A stretch of DNA of 64,000 bases, taken from contig NZ_PGTZ01000007.1 of assembly GCF_002798015.1 (NCBI RefSeq), positions 186,001 through 250,000 of the forward strand, in the 5' to 3' direction. The notes beneath the pieces are model-generated. The model worked only from the letters and a program-made list of their open reading frames with translations. It did not search any database and was not told the DNA's origin. The stretch's first letter is position 1. The number at the start of each line of letters is the position of its first letter. The stretch is from Luteimicrobium subarcticum (lineage in GTDB: Bacteria; Actinomycetota; Actinomycetes; Actinomycetales; Cellulomonadaceae). Positions 63,827 to 64,000 of this stretch are shown here, one piece after another. A program made the position numbers and the translations under genes.

Positions 63827-64000
63827 TCAGCGCGACGCGAGGTAGGCCAGCTGGACGCGCGCGCTCTGCTCCGCCGCCTGCCGCAGCCTGCCGCTGACGT
63901 CCGGGTACACGGCGGTGACGACCGCCTCCACGCATGCCGGGTCCGCGGGGTCGGCCACCAGCCCGGCGGTGTCGATCACGGAACGGACCTCGCCGAGCCG
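63827..64000 (-). CDS. C-terminal end of a truncated gene, possibly MBL-fold hydrolase
   Basis: The frame is open from the window edge to a TGA at 63827-63829, giving 57 residues that end VQLAYLASR. The segment EAVVTAVYPDVSGRLRQAAE with a following S-x-R-x-Q-L-x-Y-L resembles the helical tail of actinobacterial metallo-beta-lactamase-fold hydrolases as I remember them. The active site is outside the window, so the call is tentative. Confidence 0.45.
   Translation of the reverse strand, partial: RLGEVRSVIDTAGLVADPADPACVEAVVTAVYPDVSGRLRQAAEQSARVQLAYLASR

Overview
This 64-kb window is high-GC chromosomal DNA from an actinobacterium. Dense G/C third positions, GTG starts, TANNNT -10 boxes, a HAIR operator, an LppM-type lipoprotein pair, an Eis-like acetyltransferase and a fused MrpA-MrpB subunit all fit. 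Plant-polymer genes (dual-domain pectate lyase, CE7 acetyl-xylan esterase, xylose operon, GH94 phosphorylase) point to the order Micrococcales, probably Cellulomonadaceae or Promicromonosporaceae. The family placement is inferred from gene content alone. No transposase, integrase, phage gene or CRISPR array was seen.

Layout. 1-8.9 kb: end of a sugar/H+ symporter, DinB-like protein, pirin, a membrane protein, an ECF sigma/RskA-like anti-sigma pair divergent from a secreted protein that carries a SigK-like promoter, tRNA-Gly(CCC), two TM2-domain proteins, and dcd coupled to an unknown gene. 9-15.5 kb: six-gene, translationally coupled Mrp Na+/H+ antiporter operon mnhA(B)CDEFG. 15.5-25.8 kb: PL1-PL9 pectate lyase behind LacI-like operators, CDF metal exporter, two LppM lipoproteins, HspR-boxed clpB, and the esterase. 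25.9-30 kb: xylAB with a divergent ROK repressor. 30-36.3 kb: NlpC/P60 wall hydrolase under a c-di-AMP riboswitch, then a nucleotidyltransferase-phosphohexomutase fusion and a GH94 phosphorylase. 36.4-44.4 kb: housekeeping genes (xthA, pyrE, HAD phosphatase, DedA, TrmH-type methyltransferase, fba). 44.5-50.1 kb: partner-switching regulators (two STAS proteins, a PAS-GAF-SpoIIE-HATPase protein), acyl-CoA dehydrogenase, NUDIX and DUF3151 proteins. 50.2-61 kb: scattered purine genes (purA, purD, purC, purS, purQ) between an Eis-like acetyltransferase, a secreted tyrosine phosphatase and a large secreted beta-helix protein. 61-64 kb: kinase-like protein, two lipoproteins (one apparently frameshifted), DUF1345 protein, a repeat cluster and a truncated terminal gene.

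How genes work together. Secreted pectate lyase and the esterase open plant cell wall; xylAB takes xylose to xylulose-5-phosphate under the ROK repressor; the GH94 enzyme releases a hexose-1-phosphate that the neighbouring mutase domain can move to the 6-phosphate. The GH94 protein resembles chitobiose phosphorylase more than cellobiose phosphorylase, so the pair may serve chitin rather than cellulose. At least thirteen genes have a TANNNT box 6-7 nt before the start codon, the signature of leaderless transcripts; these boxes also settle several start codons. Long perfect hairpins end most convergent gene pairs.
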